Source: an uncultured Atopostipes sp. (lineage in GTDB: Bacteria > Bacillota > Bacilli > Lactobacillales > Carnobacteriaceae_A). Taken from it: DNA of 64,000 nt. Positions 33,477 to 42,913 of the stretch are shown in pieces. Where the stretch lies: assembly GCA_910588235.1 (NCBI GenBank), contig CAJUOQ010000002.1, forward strand, positions 1 to 64,000, written 5' to 3'. A program made the position numbers and the translations under genes. A model generated the notes under the pieces. It ran no database searches, was not told the DNA's origin, and saw only the letters and a program-made list of their open reading frames with translations. Each line of letters begins with the position of its first letter. The stretch's first letter is position 1.

Positions 33477-33756
33477 AATATCTCACTCAAATTGGATTAG
33501 AGCAAAACAAACAGAGAATATCTCGCTCAAAACGGATTAGATCGAAACAAACAGAGAATATCTCGCTCAAAACGGATTAGAGCGAAACAAACAGAGAATA
33601 TCTCGCTCAAAACAGATTAGAGCGAAACAAACGGAAAATATCTCGTTCAAAACAGATTAGAGCGAAACAAACAGAGAATATCTCGCTCAAAATGAATTTG
33701 AGCGAAACAAATCAAAAATATCCTGCTCAAATTGAATATCAGCGAAATAAACATAA
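33477..33756. repeat. Array A: seven tandem 40-bp repeats
   Basis: Seven contiguous units of exactly 40 bp; the commonest half reads AATATCTCGCTCAAAACGGA followed by TTAGAGCGAAACAAACAGAG. Each unit can fold as TCGCTC / GAGCGA. Outer units are more diverged, with substitutions in the stem. Because 40 is not a multiple of three, reading frame changes each unit and no gene is encoded. The 450-bp gap between ogt and the M20 peptidase gene holds only this array and a terminator. Confidence 0.9.
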
Positions 33757-33790
33757 AAGTAGCAAGAAAGACTTCCATTTACAAGAAGCC

Positions 33791-33834
33791 AAAAAAATAA
33801 TGTCGATGAATTTCTTCTTTCATCGACATTATTT
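33791..33834. terminator. Terminator after the M20 peptidase gene
   Basis: AATAATGTCGATGAA / TTCATCGACATTATT with A and T flanks. Confidence 0.85.
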
Positions 33835-33847
33835 CCCCTTATAACAC

Positions 33848-35218
33848 TTATTTTAATTTATCTAACATCGTCACTAAATAAACAATGCCTTGATAGAAAT
33901 CTTCTAAACGAATATTTTCATTAGGCGCGTGCACGTCTGATTTTGCCCAACCAACGCCGGTTCCCATGACGGGCACATTTAAAAATTTATCGAAACCGTA
34001 CATTGGGCCACCACCGGCTGAGTTTGGCTCAAGGACAACATTCCCTTTACCATAAACTTCTTCGGCAGTTTCCACCACAATATCGACGTATGGATCCTCT
34101 AAATCTGTACGGAAAGGTTCAAGTTGCGTTAATAGTTCAATTTGAACATCCTCGAAACCATGTTCGTCTAAATGAGCACGCAGTAATTTTTCTACTTCAG
34201 AAGCCGTATAACCAGGAACTAAACGGAAATCTAATTTCGCACGTGCTGTTTTCGGTAGGACGGTTTTTGTTCCTTCTCCTGTGTAACCCGATTCCAACCC
34301 ACTAATCGTTAGTGTCGGATAGAAGACAAGCGCTTCTTGTGGGGTGTAGTCTAATCCATCTGTAATTAAAGGATGTTTTAGACCATAAACGGCTTTTTCA
34401 GATTCTTCGTCAAATGGAATCTTTTGAACCACTTCTCGTTCTTTTTCAGTCGGTTCAGTCATTAAATCATAAAAACCATCAATAATAATTTCATTATCTG
34501 GTGTGCGGAGACTGGCTAAAGCGTGGACTAAACGCCAAGCGGCATTGTCAACGATGGCCCCTTTCGATGAATGGATATCGGTATCGGCCCCATCTACCCA
34601 GACATCAAAGTAAGCAATCCCTTTAATTCCACCGGAAAGAACAATATCTCCATCCGCATTTTTACCGCCGCCTTCCCAGAAACAAACATCTGCAGCTAAC
34701 AGATCCGCATACTGTTCGATATAAGCGTCGATATTCGGGCTGCCGATTTCTTCTTCACCTTCGACAATAAACTTCACATTGACGGGTAGGCCGTCATCCG
34801 ACTCCTGCAATAATTTTAAAGCATAGAGACGAGCCATTAGTTCCCCTTTATCATCAGAAATGCCTCGCGCGACTAATAGATCTCCTTTTCTAGTTAATTC
34901 AAAAGGAGGGGTTTCCCATTCAGCTAAAGGTTCTTCTGGTTGTACATCATAGTGATTATAAAAGAGAATCGTTTTTTCTTTATTCCCACCAGGACCTGCT
35001 TCAAAAAAACCATAAACTAAAGGGAAACTATTATTTAAATCATCTAATATACGCGCCTCGCCACCTAAATCTTCAAACATACCGGCAACATATTCAGCTG
35101 TTTCTTGCAGTTGACGTCCTTGAGTAGAGACACTTTCTAGCGCTAAAAATTCCTCAAAGGGCTTTTTATTTCCTGCGACTAACTGTTGAACTTCTTCTAA
35201 AGATACTTTTTCTGACAT
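33848..35218 (-). CDS. M20 family dipeptidase
   Basis: Zinc metallopeptidase of 456 residues, cytosolic. Metal and catalytic residues are visible in NHYDVQP (near residue 86), ARGISDDKGE (near 116), and GEEEIGSPN (near 150), with the dimerisation lid around residues 200-310 and the last His in KSDVHAPNE. It most resembles CNDP-like M20 dipeptidases. It follows oppA1 on the same strand, 30 bp apart, so peptide import and cleavage are likely co-expressed. Confidence 0.92.
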   Translation of the reverse strand: MSEKVSLEEVQQLVAGNKKPFEEFLALESVSTQGRQLQETAEYVAGMFEDLGGEARILDDLNNSFPLVYGFFEAGPGGNKEKTILFYNHYDVQPEEPLAEWETPPFELTRKGDLLVARGISDDKGELMARLYALKLLQESDDGLPVNVKFIVEGEEEIGSPNIDAYIEQYADLLAADVCFWEGGGKNADGDIVLSGGIKGIAYFDVWVDGADTDIHSSKGAIVDNAAWRLVHALASLRTPDNEIIIDGFYDLMTEPTEKEREVVQKIPFDEESEKAVYGLKHPLITDGLDYTPQEALVFYPTLTISGLESGYTGEGTKTVLPKTARAKLDFRLVPGYTASEVEKLLRAHLDEHGFEDVQIELLTQLEPFRTDLEDPYVDIVVETAEEVYGKGNVVLEPNSAGGGPMYGFDKFLNVPVMGTGVGWAKSDVHAPNENIRLEDFYQGIVYLVTMLDKLK

Positions 35219-35248
35219 GCATATTTTCCTTTCTAATGTTAAAAAAAT

Positions 35249-36910
35249 TTATTCTACAAATTCCCATTCGTGAAGATCCACTAAAGAGGCCGGGTGAAAT
35301 TCTTGAATACCGCCTTTTAAATTTTTGTTTTGAACGGAATAAACAGATTCACTATAGAGTGGAATGGCTGGCAGATCTTCTTTAAAGAGTTCTTGCACTT
35401 CTTGATAAATAGGATAACGAAGTTCAGGATCTACTTCTTCGATCCCAGCGACCAGTAGAGCGTCCATTTCTTCTGAACTGTAATTCGCATGGTTAGAAGC
35501 ACCGCCTGTCCCGACAAAAGATGTAATATCTGGATCATAATCATGTCCCATGCCGTACATACCAATATCGAAATCTCCATCACGTAAAAAGCTCATCCAA
35601 GTGGTAAAGTCATATTGTGTTTGGGTGACTTCTATCCCAAGGGCTTCTAGTGCTTGTTGAACTAAATCAGCATTTTGTTCGCGAATGGTGTTTCCAGTCG
35701 GCACGCCTAACTCTACGGGTTGACTAAAGTCAAAATCTGCTTCTTCCAGCAATTCTTTCGCTTTTTCAGGATCGTATGGATAAGGTTCTAAACTTTCATC
35801 TCGATAACTATTCTCTGAATAATAAGAAGCAGGGAACGTTTCACCGTTTCCAAGCAGTAGATTCTCCACCGACATTTCAAAATCTATCGCATGAGCAAAG
35901 GCTTGTCGTACTCGAACATCTTCAAAGCGTGGATCCTCATGATTAATGACGAGGTATTGCACATTAGGACTTGCTCCTTTTTCGACGACCAGATCTTCTT
36001 CGGCTTCAACCAGTGGAATATTATGGTGTGGAATATCTCCAAAACCACCTTGAGAAATCATATCAATGCTGCCAGCTTGTAATTCTGTCACCATCGCTTC
36101 ATTCGACAAGACTCGGATATAGATATCTTTAATTTTCGGAGCCCCGCGGTAATAATCTTCGTTTGCGGTCATGTGGAGATAGTTTTCATCTTGATACTCA
36201 ACAAATTTATAAGCGCCATTAAACACAGTCGGATTTGTTGCGGGCTCGGAAGTGTGTAATTCAGCTTTTGGAATCTCACCAAAAACATGTTCCGGCGCGA
36301 TGATCACTCCAGTTCCGAGGAATTCAGAAATATAATTGATATCCACGGGTTCTTTAGTGGTTAATTCTAAAGTATGCTCATCGACCACTTGGACACCTTC
36401 GAGCTCTTCCGTTCCTTCGGCCATTTTACCTGCATCATCGGTACCTTCTAACATGCCAATTTTGGCAGCCATCGAAGTTAACGTATCCGGATGAGCAATT
36501 GTATTCAGTGTAAAAGCCACGTCTTCAGCTATAACTGGTTCGCCATCGGTCCAATGGGCTTCAGGGTTTAAGCGAACAGTGAATGTTTGATTATCTTCGG
36601 TTTCAAATTCTCCCAATCGTGGCACAAATTCGGTAGCACTTGTTTGATTTAATAGCGTTTCATAGAAAAATTTCATAGCCCATTGTTCAGAAGCTCCTTG
36701 AGCGAAAAAAGGATTTTGCGAACTAGGGGCATTGGACATGCCGATAATCAAGACATCGTCTCCTAAAGAATCGATATCTAACTCTTTGGTTGCAACGGCT
36801 TCACTTTCAGCATTTTCACTGAGGTCGGGTAATTCCTCCCCACAAGCAAATAAAAATAAACTAAAAGTAAAAGCAAAAATGAGCAAAGACCACCTCTTAA
36901 ATTGTTTCAT
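35249..36910 (-). CDS. oppA: Oligopeptide-binding lipoprotein, second copy (OppA1)
   Basis: Extracytoplasmic solute-binding protein of family 5, about 553 residues. It has a signal peptide ending in lipobox LFAC and the family segments MKFFYETLLN and YYRGAPKIKDIYIRVL. It is related to the other binding protein in the cluster but diverged. It stands behind its own leader-peptide attenuator and upstream of the M20 peptidase. Start at 36910 follows AAAGGAGAAGTTCA; a longer start six codons earlier has no ribosome site. Confidence 0.93.
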   Translation of the reverse strand: MKQFKRWSLLIFAFTFSLFLFACGEELPDLSENAESEAVATKELDIDSLGDDVLIIGMSNAPSSQNPFFAQGASEQWAMKFFYETLLNQTSATEFVPRLGEFETEDNQTFTVRLNPEAHWTDGEPVIAEDVAFTLNTIAHPDTLTSMAAKIGMLEGTDDAGKMAEGTEELEGVQVVDEHTLELTTKEPVDINYISEFLGTGVIIAPEHVFGEIPKAELHTSEPATNPTVFNGAYKFVEYQDENYLHMTANEDYYRGAPKIKDIYIRVLSNEAMVTELQAGSIDMISQGGFGDIPHHNIPLVEAEEDLVVEKGASPNVQYLVINHEDPRFEDVRVRQAFAHAIDFEMSVENLLLGNGETFPASYYSENSYRDESLEPYPYDPEKAKELLEEADFDFSQPVELGVPTGNTIREQNADLVQQALEALGIEVTQTQYDFTTWMSFLRDGDFDIGMYGMGHDYDPDITSFVGTGGASNHANYSSEEMDALLVAGIEEVDPELRYPIYQEVQELFKEDLPAIPLYSESVYSVQNKNLKGGIQEFHPASLVDLHEWEFVE

Positions 36911-36950
36911 TGAACTTCTCCTTTCCATAGATCAGCAATTTCATTAAAAT

Positions 36951-37059
36951 AAAAAGAGCCACCATCCGCTACTGAATGGGGCTCTAGTGTGTCCCATTCT
37001 TTCAATCAAAGTCGAATAGGACCTACCAGCATTAGAAAATCTAATGAGTATAAGTCCGA
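36951..37059 (-). promoter_or_regulatory. Attenuator RNA ahead of oppA1
   Basis: After the leader-peptide stop the minus-strand RNA contains five segments with mutually exclusive pairings. Segment 1 GGAC (37054-37057) pairs with GTCC of segment 2, around an inner CATTAG/CTAATG hairpin. Segment 2 GTCCTATTC (37014-37022) pairs with segment 3 GAATGGGAC (36991-36999). Segment 3 GAATGGG pairs with segment 4 CCCATTC (36974-36980). Segment 4 is also part of the terminator AGAGCCCCAT / ATGGTGGCTCT followed by TTTTT (36951-36985). Confidence 0.72.
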
Positions 37060-37110
37060 TTATTTAATAATAATGACTAAATTATTTTGGAAGACTTTAA
37101 ATGTTTTCAT
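37060..37110 (-). CDS. Leader peptide of oppA1 (Leu-Val-Ile-rich)
   Basis: A 16-codon open frame, MKTFKVFQNNLVIIIK, with AAAGAGGT six bases upstream of its ATG. The last codons before the stop encode Leu-Val-Ile-Ile-Ile-Lys, which would make the ribosome pause when branched-chain amino acids are scarce. The stop codon is two bases from the first strand of the attenuator. Too short to be found by length; supported by ribosome site, codon content and position, and by a matching arrangement ahead of oppB. Confidence 0.65.
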   Translation of the reverse strand: MKTFKVFQNNLVIIIK

Positions 37111-37149
37111 GGGATGACCTCTTTTTAATTTGTTTTTAATGATGTTCTA

Positions 37150-37178
37150 ATATTAACAAATTGCATTTTCTTTTACAA
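37150..37178 (-). promoter_or_regulatory. Promoter of the oppA1 leader
   Basis: On the minus strand TTGTAA (37173-37178), 17-base spacer and TAATAT (37150-37155), just after the oppF stop codon. This would make oppA1 and the dipeptidase separately regulated. Confidence 0.5.
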
Positions 37179-37184
37179 TACTTA

Positions 37185-38147
37185 TTAAGCATTTTGTAGT
37201 AATTGTTCATATTTAGCTTGATAATCTTCAATTTCATCGGCATGACAGTAAACAAAATGCTCGGGTGCAATTTCATACATAGCAACTTCTTCATTCTCTT
37301 CGTACTGATGAGTGGAGCGATCATAGCTGACTCGTTCTCGGTATCTTTCTTCTTCAGGGTCAGCGACAGGGATAGCGGATAATAGCGACTCTGTATAAGG
37401 ATGGAGAGGCGCTTTATATAATTCATTAGAAGGCGCAATCTCAAGGAGTTTTCCACTGTTCATCACCCCAATACGGTCACTGATAAAACGGACCATCGAT
37501 AAATCATGCGCGATAAATAGATAAGTTAAATTCATACTTTCCTTTAACTCAATCAATAAATTGACTACTTGGGCTTGAATGGAGACATCCAAAGCGGAAA
37601 TGGCTTCATCTGCGATAATGAGCTCAGGTTCTACAGCTAGCGCTCGCGCAATGCCCACACGCTGACACTGTCCGCCTGATAATTCTTTAGGATAACGATT
37701 GGTAAAAGAAGGATCCAAACCAACAGCTTGAATGAGCGCTTTGACTATTTGCTCTCGTTCTTGGCGGTTTTCCCCGATATGATGTACCTCGAGCGCGCCC
37801 TTTATCGTATTCCCCACCGTTAACCGAGGATTTAAAGAGGCGTAAGGATCTTGGAAAATCATTTGCATCGCATTCCGAAAATCTAATAATTCTTTACGCT
37901 TACGAACTTCTTCAATATTTTGGCCTTTAAATAAAACTTCCCCGGATGTAATTTCTTCTAACTTGAGGAGGGTACGGCCAGTTGTTGATTTGCCGCTTCC
38001 TGATTCTCCTACTAGGCCAAAGGTTTCTCCTTCATAAATATTAAAAGAGATATCGTCAATTGCTTTGACCTCATCTTTTTTCCCCGCGTTAAAATACTTC
38101 TTTAAATTTCTTACTTCAATCATGGCTTTCTTTTCTTGTTTATCCAT
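37185..38147 (-). CDS. oppF: Oligopeptide ABC transporter ATPase OppF
   Basis: ABC ATPase of about 320 residues energising peptide import. Walker A GESGSGKST, signature LSGGQCQRVGIARAL, Walker B ELIIADEAISALD and H-loop are all visible, and the C-terminal Opp/Dpp extension HPYTESLLSAIP is present. It overlaps the oppD stop (ATGGATAA). The ATG at 38147 follows GGAGGTGGTCTCC. Confidence 0.95.
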   Translation of the reverse strand: MDKQEKKAMIEVRNLKKYFNAGKKDEVKAIDDISFNIYEGETFGLVGESGSGKSTTGRTLLKLEEITSGEVLFKGQNIEEVRKRKELLDFRNAMQMIFQDPYASLNPRLTVGNTIKGALEVHHIGENRQEREQIVKALIQAVGLDPSFTNRYPKELSGGQCQRVGIARALAVEPELIIADEAISALDVSIQAQVVNLLIELKESMNLTYLFIAHDLSMVRFISDRIGVMNSGKLLEIAPSNELYKAPLHPYTESLLSAIPVADPEEERYRERVSYDRSTHQYEENEEVAMYEIAPEHFVYCHADEIEDYQAKYEQLLQNA

Positions 38148-39219
38148 GGAGACCACCTCCAACTAGGGCTGCTTTTTCTGGATGTAAAGCTAAAAATTTT
38201 TCGTTTCGTTTTTGAATGCTTGCCGGTGGTTGCACTTGAGGCGAATCTGGGTGTAGTAACCAGGTTTTCGCGTAATGAGTCTCAGATACTTTAAACATTT
38301 CCGGTTCTTCCACAAAATCGATCTTTAAAGCAAATGCATTTCTAGGAGCAAAAGCGTCACCTTTTGGCTCGTATAACAAATTTGGGGGCGAACCGGGGAT
38401 AGTGTAAAGTTCGGTCTGGCTTTCGTCCACGCTTGGAATAGAAGCGAGTAAGCCCCAAGTGTATGGATGCTTCGGATTATAGAAAATTTCATCATCCGTT
38501 CCAATCTCGACAATCTGACCAGCATACATCACGGCAATCCGGTTGGCCATTTGAGCGACGACGCCTAAGTCATGGGTAATGAAAATGATTGAAGTCTCAA
38601 TCTCATCTTTTAACTCATTCATAATTTCTAAAATCTGGGCTTGAATCGTCACATCTAAAGCCGTCGTTGGTTCATCAGCAATGAGTATTTTAGGTTCGCA
38701 GGCGAGGGCGATCGCAATCATCACTCGTTGGCGCATCCCTCCTGAAAACTGATGCGGAAAGTGTTTGTGGGTTTCTTCTGGGTTTTTAATCCCTACGAGT
38801 CGCATCCATTCAATGGCGCGTTCAAGGGCTTTTTCTTTAGTATAATCTAAATGTTTAATCATCGGTTCTGCAATTTGTTTGCCGACAGATAACGTTGGGT
38901 TCAACGAAGTCATCGGATCTTGGAAAATCATCGAAATATCTTTGCCGCGGATTTTTTCCATTTCCGCTTCTGATATTTTTAGTAAATCTTTTCCGTTAAA
39001 AAGAATTTCGCCGCTTTCAATAACCGTATTCTTTTTAGGCAACAAGCCATTAATGGCTTTCGTTGAGACGGATTTTCCTGAACCTGATTCGCCAACAATC
39101 GCTAAAGTCTCGCCGCGCTTGAGGTCAAAGTTCACGCCGCGAACGGCCTTAACTTTCCCGTCAAACGTCTTAAAGGAGATTGCTAAATTCTTTACTTCTA
39201 ATATTGTTTCTTTCGACAT
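38140..39219 (-). CDS. oppD: Oligopeptide ABC transporter ATPase OppD
   Basis: Partner ABC ATPase of about 359 residues with Walker A GESGSGKSV, signature FSGGMRQRVMIAIAL and Walker B KILIADEPTTALD. The C-terminal region after KHPYTWGLLASIP normally carries cysteines for an iron-sulfur cluster in some members; here they are absent. Start at 39219 follows AGAGGTGGAGT. Confidence 0.95.
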   Translation of the reverse strand: MSKETILEVKNLAISFKTFDGKVKAVRGVNFDLKRGETLAIVGESGSGKSVSTKAINGLLPKKNTVIESGEILFNGKDLLKISEAEMEKIRGKDISMIFQDPMTSLNPTLSVGKQIAEPMIKHLDYTKEKALERAIEWMRLVGIKNPEETHKHFPHQFSGGMRQRVMIAIALACEPKILIADEPTTALDVTIQAQILEIMNELKDEIETSIIFITHDLGVVAQMANRIAVMYAGQIVEIGTDDEIFYNPKHPYTWGLLASIPSVDESQTELYTIPGSPPNLLYEPKGDAFAPRNAFALKIDFVEEPEMFKVSETHYAKTWLLHPDSPQVQPPASIQKRNEKFLALHPEKAALVGGGLHG

Positions 39220-39269
39220 ACTCCACCTCTTCATTATCGTTTAAACTGTTTAATCCATCGTTATTATTT

Positions 39270-40913
39270 TTATTCTTCAAAATACCATTCGTGTACATCA
39301 TTTGTTGTCGCTTGGAAAAACGGTTTTGCTCCACCCACTAACTGTTGATCTTTGATGATATACTCTGCTTCCGTATAGAGGGGGATCGCGGGTAGGGTCT
39401 CTGCAAAATATTCTTGCATCTCATCATAGACGGGTTTTCTCTCTTCAAACGAGATCCCTTTATTTCCTTCTTCCAAATACTGTTCCAATACAGGGTCTGA
39501 TATGCTGCCGTAATTTGAGGCTCCGCCTGTCCCGAATTGGTTGTGAACGTCGGGTTCATACGTATGAGAAAGCCCAACAAAACCAATATCGAAATTCCCT
39601 TCGCGTACTGTATTTAACCAAGTGGTGAAGTCATAACGTTCTTGTTCGACCGTGACACCTATATCTTGTAGCCATTGTTGCGTTAAATCAGCCATCTGTT
39701 CGCGCGCTACATTCCCCGTTGGTACAACCATTTGTACCGGTTCATTAAAGTCAAAATCAGCGGCTTCTAGTAGTCGTTTGGCTTCTTCAGGGTCATAAGG
39801 AATCCCTTCAATCGCTTCATTTTTATAAGGGTTCATGGAAGTATAGATCGTTTCTGTAATTTCACCGTTGCCATGTAGTAAATTTTCAAACGCTAATTCT
39901 TGATCAATTGCGTAAGCTAAGGCGCGACGGACTTGAGGGTCGGCGAATCGTTCACGATCATGATTGATAGTCATGTATTGAATACCATTCCCGATGGAAC
40001 TTTCAACAGTTAGATGTTCAACTTCTTGAATTAAAGGAATATCTTCATCAGGAACCACGCCGATTCCAGCGCCAGCAGTCATATCAATGTTTCCTGCTTG
40101 TAATTCAGTCACGATCGAAACCCCATCGAGGACTCTTAAATAAATATCTTGAATATGTGGAGCTCCCCGATAATAATTTTCATTCGCCGTTAAATGTAGA
40201 TAGTTATCTTCTTTGTTTTCTACAAATTGGTAAGGCCCTCCAGTAACGGTCGGATGCATAGCGGGTTCTGCGGTGTGCATCTCCGCTGGCTCAAATTCAC
40301 CAAAGACATGTTCCGGCGCAATAAGAACTGAAAAACCTAAAAATTCTGAAAGATAATTGAGATCCACGGGTTCTTTTGTTTCAATCTCCATTGTGAAATC
40401 GTCAAGGATCGTTAAACCCGTTAGTTCTTCCTGATCTTCTACGCGTTTGCCTGAATCATCTGTCCCTTCAATCATGGCGACATTCATCGCTAACGAAGTT
40501 AAAGTATCAGGATCAGCGATGGTATTAATTGTAAACGCAACGTCTTTCGTCGTAATCGGTTCCCCATCGCTCCAAGTCGCCTCTTCAACTAAAGTAAGTA
40601 AAAATGTTTGGTTGTCGTCGGTCGTAAATTCTCCTAAACGAGGCTCAAATTCTGTAGGTCCTTCCATATTTAATAGCGTTTCATAAAAAAATCTTTGTGC
40701 ATAAGTCGAAACCAGGCCGTTTTTATAAAACGGATTAAAAGAATCGATATTATTTGAAACACCAATAATTAAAGCGTCATCGTCATTAGCAATATCGAGC
40801 GTGCTTTCCTCGGTTGCAGTATTTGAAGACACGTCGGGTAACTCTTCTGCACAAGCACTAAGTAGTAATAAAAAGATTGTTAAAATGGGTAATAAGAGTT
40901 TTTGTTTTTTCAT
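39270..40913 (-). CDS. oppA: Oligopeptide-binding lipoprotein within the opp operon (OppA2)
   Basis: Family 5 binding protein of about 547 residues with signal peptide and lipobox LSAC, placed between oppC and oppD. It shares with OppA1 the start of the mature part (EELPDVS / EELPDLS) and many later segments, so the two are paralogues. Two binding proteins could serve different peptides. The start at 40913 follows AAAGGTGGAAAGTTTA. Confidence 0.93.
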   Translation of the reverse strand: MKKQKLLLPILTIFLLLLSACAEELPDVSSNTATEESTLDIANDDDALIIGVSNNIDSFNPFYKNGLVSTYAQRFFYETLLNMEGPTEFEPRLGEFTTDDNQTFLLTLVEEATWSDGEPITTKDVAFTINTIADPDTLTSLAMNVAMIEGTDDSGKRVEDQEELTGLTILDDFTMEIETKEPVDLNYLSEFLGFSVLIAPEHVFGEFEPAEMHTAEPAMHPTVTGGPYQFVENKEDNYLHLTANENYYRGAPHIQDIYLRVLDGVSIVTELQAGNIDMTAGAGIGVVPDEDIPLIQEVEHLTVESSIGNGIQYMTINHDRERFADPQVRRALAYAIDQELAFENLLHGNGEITETIYTSMNPYKNEAIEGIPYDPEEAKRLLEAADFDFNEPVQMVVPTGNVAREQMADLTQQWLQDIGVTVEQERYDFTTWLNTVREGNFDIGFVGLSHTYEPDVHNQFGTGGASNYGSISDPVLEQYLEEGNKGISFEERKPVYDEMQEYFAETLPAIPLYTEAEYIIKDQQLVGGAKPFFQATTNDVHEWYFEE

Positions 40914-40927
40914 TAAACTTTCCACCT

Positions 40928-41872
40928 TTAACTTTTAGTTTCGCCTTCAATCGCTTCTCGGAGACCTTCGCCAATAAAGTTCACACAGAGTACAGTAATA
41001 AAAATTAGAATTCCTGCCGGTACCCACCGCCATGGTTGAGTGGTGAGGACGTTTAGGGATTGCGCCTCCGCTAAAATATTCCCCCAGCTCGGTCGTGGCG
41101 GCTCCACACCAACCCCTAAGAAACTTAAGGAAGATTCCGTCAAAATATTATTCGCGACGCCGAATGTGGCATTGACAAGAATAGGCGATAATAAATTTGG
41201 AAGAATATGCTGGAATAAAATAGCAGGTGTTGAATAACCCGTAGCAATTGCAGCATAGACAAAGTCTTGCGATTTTAACCTTAAAACTTCTCCTCGGACA
41301 ATTCGCGCTAAGCGAGGCCAGCCGAGAACGCCCATAATGATAGTGACTGTCCAGAGCCCTGAATTTAAAATCGAAACAAAAGTCAGGACAACGAGGAAAT
41401 AGGGAAAGGATTGGAAAGCCTCTGTAATCCGCATAATGATCGAATCGACCAAGCCACCAAAGTAACCAGCGATCAGGCCAAGTGTTGTACCCACGACGAC
41501 ATAAATAGCTACCGACCCAAATCCAACAATTAAGGAAACTTGGGTGCCATGAATGAGTCGAGTAAGCACATCTCGTCCCACGCTGTCCGTTCCGAGTAAG
41601 TGTTCACCATAAGGAGCAGCTTGGAACTGACCGACTGTTTGGTCTCGTGGGAAAGGGGCCAGCACATTTGCGAAAAGAGCCATTAAAATAATTAAAATAA
41701 AAATAACTAAACTAGTGACCGCTAACTTATTTTTGAAAAAACGTTTAGCGATTGTTTTGGTAAAACTTTCTGATTCTTGTCCGAGTTTTTCTTGCTGTTT
41801 GTGATAAATCTCATCTTGTAAGCCACCACCAGCAAATTGAAAAAGCTCTTTTGATGTTTGATTTTCTGCCAT
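40928..41872 (-). CDS. oppC: Oligopeptide ABC transporter permease OppC
   Basis: Membrane permease of 314 residues with a cytosolic N-terminus, six helices and the ABC-permease loop (GEVLRLKSQDFVYAAIATG). The LLGTDSVGRDVLTRL segment is typical for OppC/DppC. AAAGGAG lies in the short gap after oppB. Confidence 0.95.
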   Translation of the reverse strand: MAENQTSKELFQFAGGGLQDEIYHKQQEKLGQESESFTKTIAKRFFKNKLAVTSLVIFILIILMALFANVLAPFPRDQTVGQFQAAPYGEHLLGTDSVGRDVLTRLIHGTQVSLIVGFGSVAIYVVVGTTLGLIAGYFGGLVDSIIMRITEAFQSFPYFLVVLTFVSILNSGLWTVTIIMGVLGWPRLARIVRGEVLRLKSQDFVYAAIATGYSTPAILFQHILPNLLSPILVNATFGVANNILTESSLSFLGVGVEPPRPSWGNILAEAQSLNVLTTQPWRWVPAGILIFITVLCVNFIGEGLREAIEGETKS

Positions 41873-41887
41873 TTACACTCAACTCCT

Positions 41888-42838
41888 TTAATCGTATTGA
41901 ATTCTTGGATCAATCACTGCATATAAAATATCGACAACAAGGTTCGCAACCAGTACAACGACGGCAGAAAGCATGGTCACCCCAAGAATAATGGGATAAT
42001 TTCTTTGCTGAATAGCAGTCATAGTTAGTGAGCCTAAACCCGGCCAACTAAATACTTGTTCCGTAACAATGGCACCACCGACCAGTTTTGGTAAGTCGGT
42101 TCCAATTACCGTAATAATCGGAATCAAAGAATTTCGAATGCTATGGAAAGTAAATACTTCCTGCGCGTTTAATCCTTTAGCGACAGCTGTCCGGATATAG
42201 TTTTGTTCGTAAACATCAATGGTGGTTGAGCGCATGTACCGCGTCATATTGGCCATATAGGCGACAGATAAAACAATAACGGGCAAAATCATGTGCTGGA
42301 TCACAATTCCAAAGGTTGGCTCGGTACCTAGCGGAAACATACCGCCTGTCGGTAACCAACCTAATTCCACCCCGAAAATATAAACTAAAGAAAGACCGAA
42401 GAAAAAGGAAGGAATCGAAATCCCTAAAAATGAAACCGCCGTAATGGATGAATCCACCCAAGTGCCTTTTTTTCTTCCACTTAACAAGCCTAACGGAATT
42501 CCCACGATGTAAGCTAAGACAAGGGCAGCCCCCATGAGTAAAACAGTAGGTCCCACCCGCTCGGCTAAAATTTGAGTGACCGGCATATTATTAGAAAATG
42601 AATAGCCTAAATGCCCTCGTAAAACTTGTGATAACCAACTGAAATACTGAACGTAAAGCGGTTGGTCCAAACCTAAGGCTGTACGCGTCGCTTCAATCTG
42701 TTGTTGGGTAGTATCTGGTGTAATATATAAGTCCGCTGCATCTCCAGGCGCTAACTGAAGCATGAGAAATGCCCCTAGTGAAATAATGAGTAACACCGGA
42801 ATCGCAGTTAGGATGCGTTTAAAAATATACTTTAGCAA
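41888..42838 (-). CDS. oppB: Oligopeptide ABC transporter permease OppB
   Basis: First gene of the opp operon, 316 residues. It has six helices and the coupling loop IDVYEQNYIRTAVAKGL. The N-terminal half shows the periplasmic loop LYVQYFSWLSQVLRGHLGYSF typical of OppB/DppB. Expression should depend on readthrough of the leader attenuator directly upstream. Confidence 0.95.
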   Translation of the reverse strand: MLKYIFKRILTAIPVLLIISLGAFLMLQLAPGDAADLYITPDTTQQQIEATRTALGLDQPLYVQYFSWLSQVLRGHLGYSFSNNMPVTQILAERVGPTVLLMGAALVLAYIVGIPLGLLSGRKKGTWVDSSITAVSFLGISIPSFFFGLSLVYIFGVELGWLPTGGMFPLGTEPTFGIVIQHMILPVIVLSVAYMANMTRYMRSTTIDVYEQNYIRTAVAKGLNAQEVFTFHSIRNSLIPIITVIGTDLPKLVGGAIVTEQVFSWPGLGSLTMTAIQQRNYPIILGVTMLSAVVVLVANLVVDILYAVIDPRIQYD

Positions 42839-42913
42839 TAATCTCTCTCCTCACTTCTAAAAATTATGATGAATCCTGTGCTCAAAAATATTTAAAATTA
42901 ATTCCTTATAAAA

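Noticed and set aside
33477..33756. Possible CRISPR array in the 40-bp repeats
   Set aside because: Units are contiguous with no unique spacers, vary internally, and no cas gene is in the window.
36951..37110. T-box or known riboswitch in the oppA1 leader
   Set aside because: No T-box motif or stem I, and no conserved aptamer blocks of purine, SAM, glycine, lysine or THF elements were seen; the leader-peptide model fits better.
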